From the NCBI GenBank assembly GCA_937890735.1, contig CALACZ010000007.1, forward strand, positions 1 through 17,302: a stretch of DNA of 17,302 nucleotides. Reading direction: 5' to 3'. This DNA is from an uncultured Bacillota bacterium. GTDB taxonomy: Bacteria; Bacillota; Clostridia; Oscillospirales; Oscillospiraceae. A program made the translations under genes and the position numbers. Of the stretch, positions 1-7,707 are shown in pieces (the stretch's first letter is position 1; the number at the start of each line of letters is the position of its first letter). The notes beneath the pieces are model-generated. The model was not told the DNA's origin. It worked only from the letters and a program-made list of their open reading frames with translations, and did no database searches.

Positions 1-1208
1 GTGTCGGTGCAGCCGTCAAAATATTCGCTGTTGTCCTTCGGCAGGTAGCTCTTTGTGACCGTCTGTCCCCATTTGACGCTGCCGCTGTCCGGCTCAAGCT
101 CGCCCATGAGGATTTTGAACATCGTGGTCTGCGCCAGCTCATTTTCGCCCACGAACGCGATCTTGTCATTTTTGCCGACGATGAAGCTGACCTTATCCAG
201 CAGCTTCACGCCGTCCACGGTCTTGCTGACGTCCGTCACGAACAGAATGTCCTTGCCGACCTCGCGCTCGCGCTCAAAGCCCACAAACGGATAGCGCCGC
301 GAGGACGCGGGCATTTCCTCCACCGTGAGCTTGTCCAGCAAGCGCCTGCGCGCCGTCGCCTGTTTGCTCTTGCTCTTATTGGCGGCAAAACGGGAGATAA
401 ACGCCTGCAATTCCGCGATTTTTTCCTCATTGCGCTTGTTTTTATTGCGGATCATCGCCTGAATGAGCTGCGAGGACTCATACCAGAAGTCGTAGTTGCC
501 CACATACTGGCGGATCTTGCCGTAGTCGATGTCCACGATGTGCGTGCAGACCGTGTTGAGGAAGTGGCGGTCGTGGCTGACCACGATCACAAGACCCGTG
601 TCCTCATAGTCCATGATGAAATTTTCCAGCCAGTCGATGGCGTCGATGTCGAGGTTGTTCGTCGGCTCGTCGAGCATGATGATGTCCGGCTTGCCGAACA
701 GCGCCTGCGCGAGCAGCACCTTCACCTTGACGCGCCCGTCCGTATTCGCCATGAGGTCGCCGTGCATCGAAACGGGGATGCCCAGACCTTGCAGCAGGCG
801 GCTGGCGTCGGACTCAGCCTCCCAGCCGTCCATCTCGGCAAACTCCGCTTCCAGCTCGCTTGCGCGCATTCCGTCCTCCTCGGTAAATTCCGGCTGTTCA
901 TACAGCGCGTCCTTTTCCTTCATCACGTCATACAGCCGCTGATTGCCCATGATGACGGTGTCGAGGATGGTATACTCGTCGTACTGGAACTGATCCTGCT
1001 TCAAAACCGACATCCGCGCCTCGGGCGGGAAGGTGATCGTGCCGGCGGTGGGCTCAAGCTCGCCGGAGAGAATTTTGAGGAACGTGGACTTGCCCGCGCC
1101 GTTCGCGCCGATCACGCCGTAGCAGTTGCCGGGCGTGAATTGCAGGTCTACGTTCTTAAACAGAACATCGCTGCCAAATTGCATGGCAAGATTGGAAATG
1201 GTGATCAT
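1..1208 (-). CDS. ABC-F family ATPase, YkpA/YbiT-like (3' end outside the window)
   Basis: The reading frame opens at the ATG at 1208-1206 and stays open to the window edge, giving 402 residues; relatives are about 530-540, so roughly the last quarter is missing. An AAAGGAG ribosome binding site lies just upstream of the start. The first nucleotide-binding domain has Walker A GANGAGKST (residues 34-42) and Walker B with catalytic glutamate in LDEPTNNLD (E181). Residues about 230-300 form the charged linker typical of ABC-F. The second domain starts near 320, and its P-loop reads GENELAQTT (354-362), lacking the canonical Lys. The first signature motif is also degenerate (ANTDGRVKVKVLLAQALF, from 154). 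No membrane segments are present, so this is a soluble protein. ABC-F proteins act on ribosomes as translation factors or antibiotic-protection factors. The start NLAMQFGS..LF and the GNYDFWYESSQL block fit YkpA/YbiT rather than a known resistance type. Which role applies here is inference. Confidence 0.9.
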   Translation of the reverse strand, partial: MITISNLAMQFGSDVLFKNVDLQFTPGNCYGVIGANGAGKSTFLKILSGELEPTAGTITFPPEARMSVLKQDQFQYDEYTILDTVIMGNQRLYDVMKEKDALYEQPEFTEEDGMRASELEAEFAEMDGWEAESDASRLLQGLGIPVSMHGDLMANTDGRVKVKVLLAQALFGKPDIIMLDEPTNNLDIDAIDWLENFIMDYEDTGLVIVVSHDRHFLNTVCTHIVDIDYGKIRQYVGNYDFWYESSQLIQAMIRNKNKRNEEKIAELQAFISRFAANKSKSKQATARRRLLDKLTVEEMPASSRRYPFVGFEREREVGKDILFVTDVSKTVDGVKLLDKVSFIVGKNDKIAFVGENELAQTTMFKILMGELEPDSGSVKWGQTVTKSYLPKDNSEYFDGCTD

Positions 1209-1239
1209 ATCGTGCTCCTTTTCGGTACTTAACGCTTGT

Positions 1240-1268
1240 ATTCTATCATATTTTTGCCGGATAGAAAA
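1240..1268 (-). promoter_or_regulatory. Predicted promoter of the ABC-F gene
   Basis: Read on the minus strand, a -10 box TAGAAT (1245-1240) is preceded by an extended TGA and, 17 bases further up, by a weak -35 TTTTCT (1268-1263). Transcription would start about 25 bases before the ATG. The match is moderate, and an overlapping TATGAT could serve instead. Confidence 0.4.
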
Positions 1269-1307
1269 GGGAAGTTGTGAACGATTTAAGAATTTTTGCC
1301 GCAAGGC

Positions 1308-1335
1308 TTGCATTTTTGCGTATTTAGTCTATAAT
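1308..1335 (+). promoter_or_regulatory. Sigma-A-type promoter of htpG
   Basis: A perfect -10 hexamer TATAAT (1330-1335) lies 16 bases after TTGCAT (1308-1313), or 17 after CTTGCA (1307-1312). The predicted start near 1342 falls inside the left arm of the CIRCE element, so repressor binding would block initiation. Confidence 0.75.
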
Positions 1336-1339
1336 ACAG

Positions 1340-1366
1340 TTAGCACTCGGAGTTACTGAGTGCTAA
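1340..1366. promoter_or_regulatory. CIRCE operator (HrcA binding site)
   Basis: TTAGCACTC (1340-1348), a nine-base spacer, then GAGTGCTAA (1358-1366) match the CIRCE consensus at all 18 arm positions with the canonical spacing. CIRCE is the operator of the heat-shock repressor HrcA. It starts four bases after the htpG -10 box and ends 24 bases before the htpG start codon. Confidence 0.96.
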
Positions 1367-1390
1367 TACAAACGAACTGGACGTGAAACT

Positions 1391-3280
1391 ATGGCGAAAA
1401 AGCAATTCAAGGCGGAGTCCAAGCGACTGCTGGACCTGATGATCAATTCTATCTACACGCATCAGGAAATTTTCCTGCGTGAGATCATTTCCAACGCCTC
1501 CGACGCCATTGATAAGCTGGCGTATCTGGCGCTGACGGACGAAAAAGTCGGGCTGTCCCGCAGCGACTTTGCCATCCGTCTCGAGCCGGATAAACAGAAG
1601 CGCGTGCTGACCGTTTCTGACAACGGCATCGGCATGACGAAGGACGAAATGGAAAATAACCTCGGCACGATCTGCCGCTCCGGCAGCCTGCAATTCAAGC
1701 AGGACATGGAACAGCAGCCGGATCTGGACATCATCGGACAGTTCGGCGTCGGCTTCTACTCGGCATTTATGGTGGCGGCGGACGTGACCGTCATCTCCAA
1801 AAAATACGGCTCGGACGAGGCGTGGATGTGGCAGTCGAGCGGCGCGGACGGCTATACGATGACGCCCTGTGAGCGCGAGGGCGCAGGAACGGACGTCATC
1901 ATGCACCTGAAGGACGACACCGACGATGAAAAATATTCCAGCTTCCTGCAAACCTATGAGCTGGAGCGGCTGGTGAAAAAATACTCGGACTACATTCGCT
2001 ACCCGATCAAAATGCGCGTGGAAAAATCGCGCATGAAGGAGGGCTGTGACAAAGACAAGCCCGAATACGAGACGTATGAAGAGGTCGAAACGCTCAACTC
2101 CATGATCCCGCTGTGGCAGAAGCCGAAGCAGGACGTGACCGAGGCGGAGTATAACCAGTTCTATAAGGACAAGTTCTACGACTTTGAAGACCCCGCCGCC
2201 GTCATCCATGTGAGCGTGGAGGGCGCGGTGACCTACAAGGCGTTGCTGTACATCCCGGCAAAAGCGCCGTATGATTTCTACACCAAGGACTTCAAGAAGG
2301 GCTTGCAGCTCTATTCCTCGGGCGTGATGATCATGGAGCACTGCGAGGATCTGCTGCCGGACTGCTTCCGCTTTGTGCGCGGCGTGGTCGATTCGCAGGA
2401 TCTGAGCTTGAATATCTCCCGCGAGATGCTCCAGCACGACCGCCAGCTCAAGTTCATGGCGTCGAATCTGGAAAAGAAGATCCGGCAGGAGCTGGAGAAG
2501 CTGCTGAAGGAGGATCGCGAGAAATATGAGAAGGTCTATGCCGCGTTCGGGCTTCAGCTCAAATACGGCGTGGTCGCGCAGTATGGCGAAAAGAAGGACG
2601 TTTTGCAGGATCTGCTGCTGTTCTGGTCGCAGAAGGAAAATAAGCTCGTTTCTCTCAAGGAATACACCGACGCGATGCCGGAGGGGCAGCCGCATATCTA
2701 TTACGCCAGCGGCGAGAGCCGCGAGCGCCTTGCCCAGCTGCCGCAGCTCGAGCAGCTGAAAGAAAAGGGCTACGACGTGCTGCTGCTGACCGACGAGGTC
2801 GATGAGTTCGTCGTGCAGACGCTGCAAAAATACGCCGGGCACGATTTCCTCAGCGCTACGGCAAAGGACCTCGGTCTTGCCAGCGAAGAGGAGAAGAAGG
2901 CGGTCGAGGAAAAGGCGGAGCAGGCGAAGCCGACGCTTGAGTTTGTGAAGCAGACGCTGGGCGACAAGGTCTCGCTGGTGCGCCTGAGCACGAATCTCGG
3001 CAGCCATCCCGTCTGCATCGTGCCCGCCGAGGGCATGAGCTTTGAGATGGAAAAGTACTTTAAGCGCCTGAACCCGGACATGGGCATGAAGGCGGACCGC
3101 ATTCTGGAGCTGAACGCCGACCATCCCGTCTTTGCCGCCTTGCAGCTTGCCGTAGCACAAGACCCCGAAAAGGCGAAAAAATACGCCCGCATCCTCTACA
3201 CGCAGGCGCTTCTGATGGCAGACCTTCCCGTAGACGACCCGTCCGATTATACCGACCTCGTCTGCGAGCTGATGAAGTAA
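1391..3280 (+). CDS. htpG: Molecular chaperone HtpG (bacterial Hsp90)
   Basis: A dimeric, ATP-dependent cytosolic chaperone that remodels client proteins with the DnaK system. The 629 residues are full length for the family. The N-terminal GHKL ATPase domain (about 1-215) shows the helix with catalytic Glu31 and Asn35 (LREIISNASDAIDKL), the nucleotide-contacting Asp77 in SDNGIGM, and the lid glycine motif GQFGVGFYSA from 116. The middle domain follows; it includes the catalytic-loop-like Arg in LNISREMLQHDRQLK near 345. The C-terminal dimerisation domain ends in a short acidic tail without the eukaryotic MEEVD. The ATG at 1391 gives the normal family N-terminus, although its ribosome binding site is weak. 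The gene is monocistronic, with a CIRCE-regulated promoter in front and a strong hairpin ten bases after the stop. Heat induction through HrcA is therefore inferred. Confidence 0.97.
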   Translation: MAKKQFKAESKRLLDLMINSIYTHQEIFLREIISNASDAIDKLAYLALTDEKVGLSRSDFAIRLEPDKQKRVLTVSDNGIGMTKDEMENNLGTICRSGSLQFKQDMEQQPDLDIIGQFGVGFYSAFMVAADVTVISKKYGSDEAWMWQSSGADGYTMTPCEREGAGTDVIMHLKDDTDDEKYSSFLQTYELERLVKKYSDYIRYPIKMRVEKSRMKEGCDKDKPEYETYEEVETLNSMIPLWQKPKQDVTEAEYNQFYKDKFYDFEDPAAVIHVSVEGAVTYKALLYIPAKAPYDFYTKDFKKGLQLYSSGVMIMEHCEDLLPDCFRFVRGVVDSQDLSLNISREMLQHDRQLKFMASNLEKKIRQELEKLLKEDREKYEKVYAAFGLQLKYGVVAQYGEKKDVLQDLLLFWSQKENKLVSLKEYTDAMPEGQPHIYYASGESRERLAQLPQLEQLKEKGYDVLLLTDEVDEFVVQTLQKYAGHDFLSATAKDLGLASEEEKKAVEEKAEQAKPTLEFVKQTLGDKVSLVRLSTNLGSHPVCIVPAEGMSFEMEKYFKRLNPDMGMKADRILELNADHPVFAALQLAVAQDPEKAKKYARILYTQALLMADLPVDDPSDYTDLVCELMK

Positions 3281-3289
3281 ATTTCATAA

Positions 3290-3322
3290 AAATACGCACC
3301 GCCAGCTTGGCGGTGCGTATTT
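3290..3322. terminator. Bidirectional intrinsic terminator between htpG and the ligase gene
   Basis: A 14-pair perfect stem (left arm 3290-3303, right arm 3309-3322) closes a five-base loop. It is preceded by an A-rich stretch and followed by a T-rich stretch, so it can act from both sides. The htpG stop ends at 3280, and the stop codon of the leftward ligase gene abuts at 3324. Confidence 0.88.
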
Positions 3323-3323
3323 C

Positions 3324-4913
3324 TTATCTTACAGCCTGTTTTTTTCGCAAAAAGCCTGCCCAGATGAGGAGTCCTGCGATGAGCCAGAAGTAGACCATCA
3401 TGTATGGCTCTTCAAAAATATTTTCGCCGGAGCAGTGCACCAGCACGCCGACGAGACCGGCGAACATTCCGGCGCAGAGGGGATACATCGGCTTTTCCTC
3501 CGTGCGGCGGTATTTTGCCGTGCGGTAGAGCGAGCGCAGCGCCGCCGCGATCATGCCGAGCATCATCAAGATAAACGACGCAAGCCCCAGCCAGCCCATT
3601 TCCACGAGAATTTTCAGATAATAGTTATCCATGTAGAAGTAGTCCACGCCGTCGAGCACCTGATTCTGCATCGCCACCGCGCCGCCGAACATTCCAAGCC
3701 CGAAGCCTGTGACGGGGTCCACGCTCTCCAGATGCGCAAGACCGTTTTCCCACCGTCCGGCACGCCCGCCATTTGTATTTGCGGCAACAAAATCATCGGT
3801 GAACAGGAATCCGATGCGCGTGCGCACGAATGGGACGAGTACCAGCACGCACGCCGCCGCCAGCAGCAGCCAGAAGAGCTTACGATCGACCAGCAGGATA
3901 AACACCACAATCGCCGCCGCCATGGCTGCCCACGCGCCGCGCGACATCGTAAACAGGCACGCCACGCACATCACGATCGCCGCCAACCACGCGCACGCCT
4001 GCGCCGCCGGGCGTTTGGTGTGATACGCCAGCGCAACGGTCATCGGCACGAACAGCACCATAAAATCGCCCATGATGTTGGGGCTGCCGAAGATGGAATA
4101 CACGCGCGTGCGCACGGCGGTCTCCGCCGTAGCGACCCAGTTGGAGGGCATCGGCACGCCGATGATATACTGATAAATGCCGTGCAGCGCCAGCACGAAC
4201 GCAACCGCGCAGAGCGTGATATACACGCGCATAAAGTCGCGGTCACTCTGAACCAGACGCGTGATGAGGAAGAACCAGAGGATATACTGCACCGTCGCGC
4301 GGTAGCCGGAGAGTTGGATGGCGGGGTAGGGGGCAACGATGCTCATGAGCACTAGCCCGACCACGAAAAACACCGCGACCGGCAGGTCGAGCGGATTTGC
4401 GCCGATGGCAAGCGGTGTCCTGCGCCCCGTGCGCTGCCAGACGACCCAGAACAGGCAGAATAAGATCAGCAGCTCGTCCCACACGGACGCGAGCAGCGCG
4501 ATCTGCAAAACATCGCGCAGCAGCCAGTCGATACAGACATAGCAGCCAAGGATCGTCAAGATCAGCCCCTGCATCCCGTCGGAGAACGCCCAGCCGATGA
4601 TGCGGCTCTTGGAAAGTGCGCGGCAAAGCCCGCGCCAGATACGGCAGAGGAGGCTTGCCTCCCACCAGCGACGCGGCGCGCTCCATCCGGAAAGGCGGGT
4701 ATTGACCCGCGTACACAGCCGTGCAGCGTTGGAACTCTCAACATACGCGTCCGGCGCACCGAGTCTGCGGACGAAAAACGCCCGTGTTTTACTCGCGCGC
4801 CAGCAGCGCCCGATCGCGCCGAAGATGGCGCTGCCGCCTGCCACGCGGTGCAGCCACGCGCCGATTGCCTGCAAAAGCCGCACAAAGCAGCTTCCTTGCA
4901 GCAGCCCTGTCAT
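3324..4913 (-). CDS. O-antigen ligase / polymerase family membrane protein (Wzy/WaaL-like)
   Basis: A 529-residue polytopic membrane protein with roughly eleven or twelve hydrophobic segments from residue 114 onward. Family hallmarks are GSPNIMGDF around Asn279, the long extracytoplasmic loop with GRAGRW (383-388) and DPVTGFGLGMF, and DNYYLKILVEMGWLG from Asp429, which matches the usual HNxYL..ELG motif. Such proteins polymerise undecaprenyl-linked repeat units or transfer finished glycans to an acceptor on the outer face of the membrane. In a Gram-positive, a cell wall polymer is the likely substrate (inference). Residues 1-105 are unusual: 16 Arg and 2 Lys against 3 acidic residues, with short amphipathic segments that look repeated. 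The start ATG at 4913 overlaps the upstream stop as ATGA and has a GGAGGT site, so the start is well supported. It could be either polymerase or ligase; sequence alone does not decide. Confidence 0.88.
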   Translation of the reverse strand: MTGLLQGSCFVRLLQAIGAWLHRVAGGSAIFGAIGRCWRASKTRAFFVRRLGAPDAYVESSNAARLCTRVNTRLSGWSAPRRWWEASLLCRIWRGLCRALSKSRIIGWAFSDGMQGLILTILGCYVCIDWLLRDVLQIALLASVWDELLILFCLFWVVWQRTGRRTPLAIGANPLDLPVAVFFVVGLVLMSIVAPYPAIQLSGYRATVQYILWFFLITRLVQSDRDFMRVYITLCAVAFVLALHGIYQYIIGVPMPSNWVATAETAVRTRVYSIFGSPNIMGDFMVLFVPMTVALAYHTKRPAAQACAWLAAIVMCVACLFTMSRGAWAAMAAAIVVFILLVDRKLFWLLLAAACVLVLVPFVRTRIGFLFTDDFVAANTNGGRAGRWENGLAHLESVDPVTGFGLGMFGGAVAMQNQVLDGVDYFYMDNYYLKILVEMGWLGLASFILMMLGMIAAALRSLYRTAKYRRTEEKPMYPLCAGMFAGLVGVLVHCSGENIFEEPYMMVYFWLIAGLLIWAGFLRKKQAVR

Positions 4914-5365
4914 GCGCCGACCTCCATACCGCTGATGATGCCGGTCATTTCAAATTCGCTCGTTTTTACGATATACTCATAGCCCACGCGGACCTCCTGC
5001 GAGCCGACCTTGTAGACATAGCCGGAGTAGGTCGCGTCTGCCGAAACGGTCACATACAGTGTGAAGTGTCCGTCCTCGCCCGGCACATCGGTCACAGAGA
5101 CGATGTGCGCATCGAGCAGCTTGCCGCTGTTTGTGAGCTGCGCGCCCTCCTGCGTGGCGGCAAAGTCGCAGACGGCTGCCGGCACGTCCTCAAACAGGAC
5201 GGTGTATTCCAAAGTGTGCTTCTCGCTCGTCGCAGCTTCCGCCGCCTTGCTGCCGCCGAGCTTCCACACGGCGACAAAAATGACTGCCAGAATGAGCACG
5301 ATCACGAGCAGGTCGATCAGGTTGAGCTTCCCGAACAGCCGCCCTTTTTCGTCAATGATCTTCAT
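4910..5365 (-). CDS. DUF4330-like single-pass membrane protein
   Basis: A 151-residue protein beginning MKIIDEKGRLFGKLNLIDLL, the opening I associate with DUF4330 proteins. One transmembrane helix spans about residues 16-34. The rest (35-151) would be extracytoplasmic, is rich in Thr, Val and acidic residues, and looks beta-structured. No catalytic motif is visible and the function is unknown. The ATG at 5365 is chosen because a GGGAGG site sits six bases upstream and the family N-terminus starts there; a longer in-frame opening back to 5437 would run into the promoter region. Its stop overlaps the ligase ATG by four bases (ATGA), implying translational coupling. The pairing with the ligase, opposite csaB, suggests an accessory role in assembly or export of the wall polymer (inference). 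Confidence 0.8.
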   Translation of the reverse strand: MKIIDEKGRLFGKLNLIDLLVIVLILAVIFVAVWKLGGSKAAEAATSEKHTLEYTVLFEDVPAAVCDFAATQEGAQLTNSGKLLDAHIVSVTDVPGEDGHFTLYVTVSADATYSGYVYKVGSQEVRVGYEYIVKTSEFEMTGIISGMEVGA

Positions 5366-5391
5366 GGATTGCCTCCCAGATTCGTTTTGGA

Positions 5392-5420
5392 TTGATTCCG
5401 GCGTGATTATGCGGTATAAT
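5392..5420 (+). promoter_or_regulatory. Predicted promoter of the GT-CsaB operon
   Basis: TTGATT (5392-5397) and a perfect TATAAT (5415-5420) are separated by 17 bases. The start is expected near 5427, about 70 bases before the ATG at 5497. It lies back-to-face with the leftward promoter, and their polymerase footprints would overlap. Confidence 0.7.
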
Positions 5421-5426
5421 GACGCC
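5400..5426. promoter_or_regulatory. Inverted repeat, candidate operator
   Basis: The left arm GGCGTGATTAT (5400-5410) and the right arm ATAATGACGCC (5416-5426) are complementary at 10 of 11 positions around a five-base spacer. The right arm covers the -10 box of the rightward promoter, and the whole element lies just downstream of the predicted leftward start. The geometry suits a dimeric regulator. An RNA hairpin in the leftward leader is the alternative. Confidence 0.5.
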
Positions 5427-5437
5427 ATACAAAGCAT

Positions 5438-5466
5438 ATTTTAACGGATTTTGCACCAGGTTACAA
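5438..5466 (-). promoter_or_regulatory. Predicted promoter of the DUF4330-ligase operon
   Basis: On the minus strand, TTGTAA (5466-5461) and TAAAAT (5443-5438) are separated by 17 bases. The predicted start is near 5431, giving a leader of about 65 bases that contains the inverted repeat at 5400-5426. Confidence 0.55.
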
Positions 5467-5496
5467 GCCTGACTTTATGAAATAGGGGAAACAGGC

Positions 5497-7707
5497 ATGA
5501 AAATTATCACCCTCATCTCCGGCGGCGACGTCGGCGGCGCGAAAACGCACGTCCTGTCGCTGCTGGAAGGGCTGGGCAAAACGCAGACCGTCCGGCTCGT
5601 CTGCTTCACTGACGGACCGTTTGCCGACGAGGCACGGGAGCTTGGCATTGACACCGAAATTCTCTCCGGCGGCATTCGGCAGACCATCCGCGCCCTCACG
5701 GAGGAAATTCGGCGCGATGGCTATGAGATCGTTCACTGCCACGGCTCACGCGCGAATATGACGGGCGCAATTTTGCGCCGGAAAATTCATGTGCCCATCG
5801 TGACAACGGTACACAGCGACTACCGTCTGGACTATCTCGGCAGACCTTTGCACCGTCTGACCTACGGCACGATCAACACCGTCGCGCTGCGGCTGTTTGA
5901 CTATCACATCGGCGTGTCCGACGCGATGGCGCAGCTGCTCATCTCGCGCGGCTTTGATCCGCAGACGATGTTTTCCATTTATAACGGCGTCGATTTTACG
6001 CCCCGTGTGCCCGCGAAAACGCGGGAGGAATACTGCGCGGCACTGGGTTTGAGCCTCCCCGAAAACGCCGTGGTGTACGGCATTGCGGCGCGGCTCTCTG
6101 CGGTGAAGGACATCGGCACGCTCATCCGCGCGTTCGGCAAGAGCGCGGCGGCGGCAAGCAATATCCGCCTCATCATCGCGGGCGACGGCGAGCAGCGCGC
6201 CGAGCTGGAGGCGCTGGCAAGGGACATCTGCCCGGCGGGAAGCTATGTATTTGCGGGCTGGGAGTCCGATATGGACAGCTTTTATAACGCGCTGGATGTG
6301 AACACGCTCACGTCCCTGTCCGAGACGTTCCCGTATGCCCTCACCGAGGGCGCGCGGATGCACTGCGCGACCATCGCGTCAAACGTCGGCGGCGTGCCGT
6401 ATCTGATCGAAAACGGCGTGACGGGGCTGCTGTTTGAGCCGCGCGACGTGGACGCGCTCAGTGCGCACATCACTGCGCTCGCGCAAAACGCCGCGCTGCG
6501 GCGGCAGCTTGCCGAGAGCCTATACGAGCGCGCGTCCGAAAAATTCTCCATCGACGCGACCATCGCGCACCAGATCGAGATCTACGAGACCATTCTCCGC
6601 CGCGCGCGCGCCGGAAAGCAGAAGCGCGCCGGTGTGATGATCTGCGGCGCGTATGGCAAGGGCAACGCCGGGGACGACGCGATCCTGAAAGCAATCCTGC
6701 GCCAGATGCGCGCCATTGACCGCGATATGCCCATCTGCGTGCTCTCGCACGACCCCATGCAGACGCGCCTGCGCTATCATGTGGACTCGGTGCACGTTTT
6801 TGACCCGTTCGCATTTTACCCGCGGATGTGCCGCACCAAGCTCTATATTAACGGCGGCGGCAGCCTCATTCAGGATCAGACGAGCACGCGTTCGCTGCAA
6901 TATTACCTCGCCAGTATCCGGCTGGCAAAGCTCGCGGGCTGCCGCGTGCTGATGTATGGCTGCGGCATCGGTCCTGTGAACGTCCCGGCGAACCGCCGCG
7001 CCGCCGCGCGCGTGATGAACCGCTGCGTGGACGCCATCACGCTTCGCGAGGACTTATCCGCGCAGGAGCTTCAGGCGATGGGCGTGACGCGCCCGAAGGT
7101 CTATGTGACCGCCGACCCGGCGCTGCTGCTCACGCCCGGAAGCGAGCGCGCGGTGGACAGCTTCCTGCTCGGAAACGGGCTTGACCCGGCAGGGCAGTAC
7201 GCGCTGTTCGTCCTGCGCCCGTGGCAGGGCTTTGACGAAAAATTCCCGGCGCTGGTCGACGCCACAAATTATGTAAACCAAAAATACAGACTCACACCCG
7301 TCTTTTTCTGCCTGGAGCCGGAGCGTGACCTGCCGCCCTCGCGGCGCGTCGCCGAGGCGCTGCGCTGCAAAAACTTCATCCTCTCCACCCCGCAGGACGA
7401 GCAGTATATCATCGGCATGATGCAGAAAATGAAGCTCGTCGTGTCCATGCGTCTGCACACGCTCATTTTTGCGTCCAGCGTCGGAACGCCGCTCGTGGCG
7501 CTGTCGTATGACCCCAAGGTCACGGGCTTTATGCACTACATCGGGCAGAAGCACTGCATCGACTTTGCGGACGTGACAGCAGACGCGCTGCGCGCGCAGA
7601 TCGATGCGGCGCTCACGCAGCGAGAGCCGTACAGCGTGGCGCATCTGCACGCGCTGGCGCAGGAAAACGCCGCCGTGGCGCGGCAGCTTTTGGAGGAAAC
7701 GACATGA
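5497..7707 (+). CDS. csaB: Fused GT4 glycosyltransferase and CsaB-like polysaccharide pyruvyl transferase
   Basis: A 736-residue two-domain protein. Residues 1 to about 370 are a GT-B fold, GT4-type glycosyltransferase: a GGxxxHV-like N-terminal loop, FSIYNGVD, and the E-x7-E donor motif (E276 and E284) followed by NVGGVPYLIENGVTGLLF. After a basic linker (about 368-378), residues 379-736 form a CsaB-like pyruvyl transferase: GAYGKGNAGDDAIL, YINGGGSLIQD, YGCGIGPV, and RLHTLIFASSVGTPLVALSYDPKV with Arg652 and His654. CsaB adds ketal pyruvate from phosphoenolpyruvate to secondary cell wall polysaccharide, which lets SLH-domain proteins bind. The fusion suggests the same chain adds a sugar and modifies it (inference). 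No membrane segment is present, so the protein acts on the cytoplasmic face. A GGGGAA site precedes the ATG. The gene overlaps the next by ATGA. Confidence 0.92.
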   Translation: MKIITLISGGDVGGAKTHVLSLLEGLGKTQTVRLVCFTDGPFADEARELGIDTEILSGGIRQTIRALTEEIRRDGYEIVHCHGSRANMTGAILRRKIHVPIVTTVHSDYRLDYLGRPLHRLTYGTINTVALRLFDYHIGVSDAMAQLLISRGFDPQTMFSIYNGVDFTPRVPAKTREEYCAALGLSLPENAVVYGIAARLSAVKDIGTLIRAFGKSAAAASNIRLIIAGDGEQRAELEALARDICPAGSYVFAGWESDMDSFYNALDVNTLTSLSETFPYALTEGARMHCATIASNVGGVPYLIENGVTGLLFEPRDVDALSAHITALAQNAALRRQLAESLYERASEKFSIDATIAHQIEIYETILRRARAGKQKRAGVMICGAYGKGNAGDDAILKAILRQMRAIDRDMPICVLSHDPMQTRLRYHVDSVHVFDPFAFYPRMCRTKLYINGGGSLIQDQTSTRSLQYYLASIRLAKLAGCRVLMYGCGIGPVNVPANRRAAARVMNRCVDAITLREDLSAQELQAMGVTRPKVYVTADPALLLTPGSERAVDSFLLGNGLDPAGQYALFVLRPWQGFDEKFPALVDATNYVNQKYRLTPVFFCLEPERDLPPSRRVAEALRCKNFILSTPQDEQYIIGMMQKMKLVVSMRLHTLIFASSVGTPLVALSYDPKVTGFMHYIGQKHCIDFADVTADALRAQIDAALTQREPYSVAHLHALAQENAAVARQLLEETT

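Noticed and set aside
540..1232. Plus-strand open frames opposite the ABC-F gene
   Set aside because: They are antisense shadows of a gene with clear Walker motifs on the minus strand and have no domain of their own.
1340..3160. Open frame of 606 codons on the minus strand opposite htpG
   Set aside because: It mirrors htpG codons, shows no recognisable domain and has low-complexity Leu/His/Arg composition. In GC-rich genes with biased third positions such antisense frames stay open by chance. htpG itself has every family motif.
5366..5437. 24-residue N-terminal extension of the DUF4330 protein
   Set aside because: It would cover the promoter and inverted repeat. The GGGAGG site and conserved start support the ATG at 5365.
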